Shown here piece after piece: positions 22,115 through 22,191 of a DNA stretch of 22,191 nucleotides (the stretch's first letter is position 1; each line of letters starts with the position of its first letter). Source of the DNA: RUG12395 sp034178705 (GTDB taxonomy: Bacteria > Bacillota > Clostridia > Oscillospirales > CAG-272). Below the pieces are notes generated by a model, which was given only the letters and a program-made list of their open reading frames with translations, was not told where the DNA came from and ran no database searches. The stretch is taken from positions 1 to 22,191 of the forward strand of contig JAXFQY010000067.1 in assembly GCA_034178705.1 (NCBI GenBank), read 5' to 3'. A program made the translations under genes and the position numbers.

Positions 22115-22191
22115 ATGGCGAAGAAAAAGAAAAGCGGCGAAAAGAAGAACCCAGTCGAAAAGCTTCTTCTGATCACCGCAATCCTTGAGCT
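22115..22191 (+). CDS. Lys-rich protein, 3' truncated by the window edge
   Basis: Open from ATG 22115 to the last base (25 full codons): a very basic start (MAKKKKSGEKKNPVEK) then hydrophobic LLLITAILE, which suggests a short cytoplasmic tail and a membrane segment. GGAGG (22103-22107) lies 7 nt before the ATG. It is driven by the operator-controlled promoter at 22032. Small proteins of this type are common in prophages, but the family cannot be judged from 25 residues. Confidence 0.7.
   Translation, partial: MAKKKKSGEKKNPVEKLLLITAILE

Noticed and set aside
1..22191. CRISPR arrays, insertion sequences, rRNA genes and riboswitches
   Set aside because: I found no regularly spaced repeats, no transposase-like frame, no rRNA sequence and no recognisable riboswitch or T-box leader in any intergenic gap.

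Overview
The window looks like chromosome of a low-to-mid GC Gram-positive anaerobe, most likely a member of the Clostridia (Firmicutes/Bacillota). Three things point this way: AGGAGG-type ribosome binding sites throughout, consensus vegetative promoters (TTGACA, mostly 17 nt spacing, TATAAT), and the gene families present (a YtrA/YtrB-like GntR-ABC module, an LTTR next to a heterodimeric ABC exporter, a lipoprotein solute-binding protein). I cannot name a species.

Left, 1-17.5 kb: ordinary host functions in compact operons separated by bidirectional hairpin terminators. In order: the 3' end of an OmpR-type response regulator with its sensor kinase; a LysR regulator divergent from a two-gene ABC exporter with one degenerate ATP site; a shikimate-kinase-like protein with an altered substrate pocket; on the minus strand, a polar amino-acid-type ABC importer (lipoprotein SBP, permease, ATPase with a large insert) in line with an AbgB-like M20 hydrolase; a protein with repeated S1 domains; a cytidylate-kinase-like protein; a GntR/ABC ATPase/ABC-2 permease operon with overlapping genes; and rsmA (ksgA).

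Middle, 17.5-19.0 kb: a tRNA-Thr(CGU) gene followed by a tyrosine integrase pointing back at it. This is the left end of an integrated element (prophage or ICE) that runs off the right edge. Short repeats between tRNA and integrase look like recombinase-binding material.

Right, 19.0-22.2 kb: the element's accessory and control region. It carries a HicAB-like locus whose toxin is reduced to a 21-codon head-to-tail remnant beside an intact antitoxin, then a complete HicA-HicB pair, then a lysogeny-type switch. The switch has an S24 self-cleaving repressor divergent from a small Cro-like protein, an unknown 70-residue protein, and a second small XRE repressor divergent from a truncated basic protein. 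Three different dyad families sit in these control regions: GTTGACAAGTTNNCAAC (two copies, one over each divergent -35), GTAGRC-N5-GTCTAC (two copies flanking the Cro-like gene), and TCACAARAACTTGTGA (two copies). This pattern, together with the disarmed toxin, is the most interesting content of the window. No structural phage or conjugation genes are visible, so the type of element is undecided.
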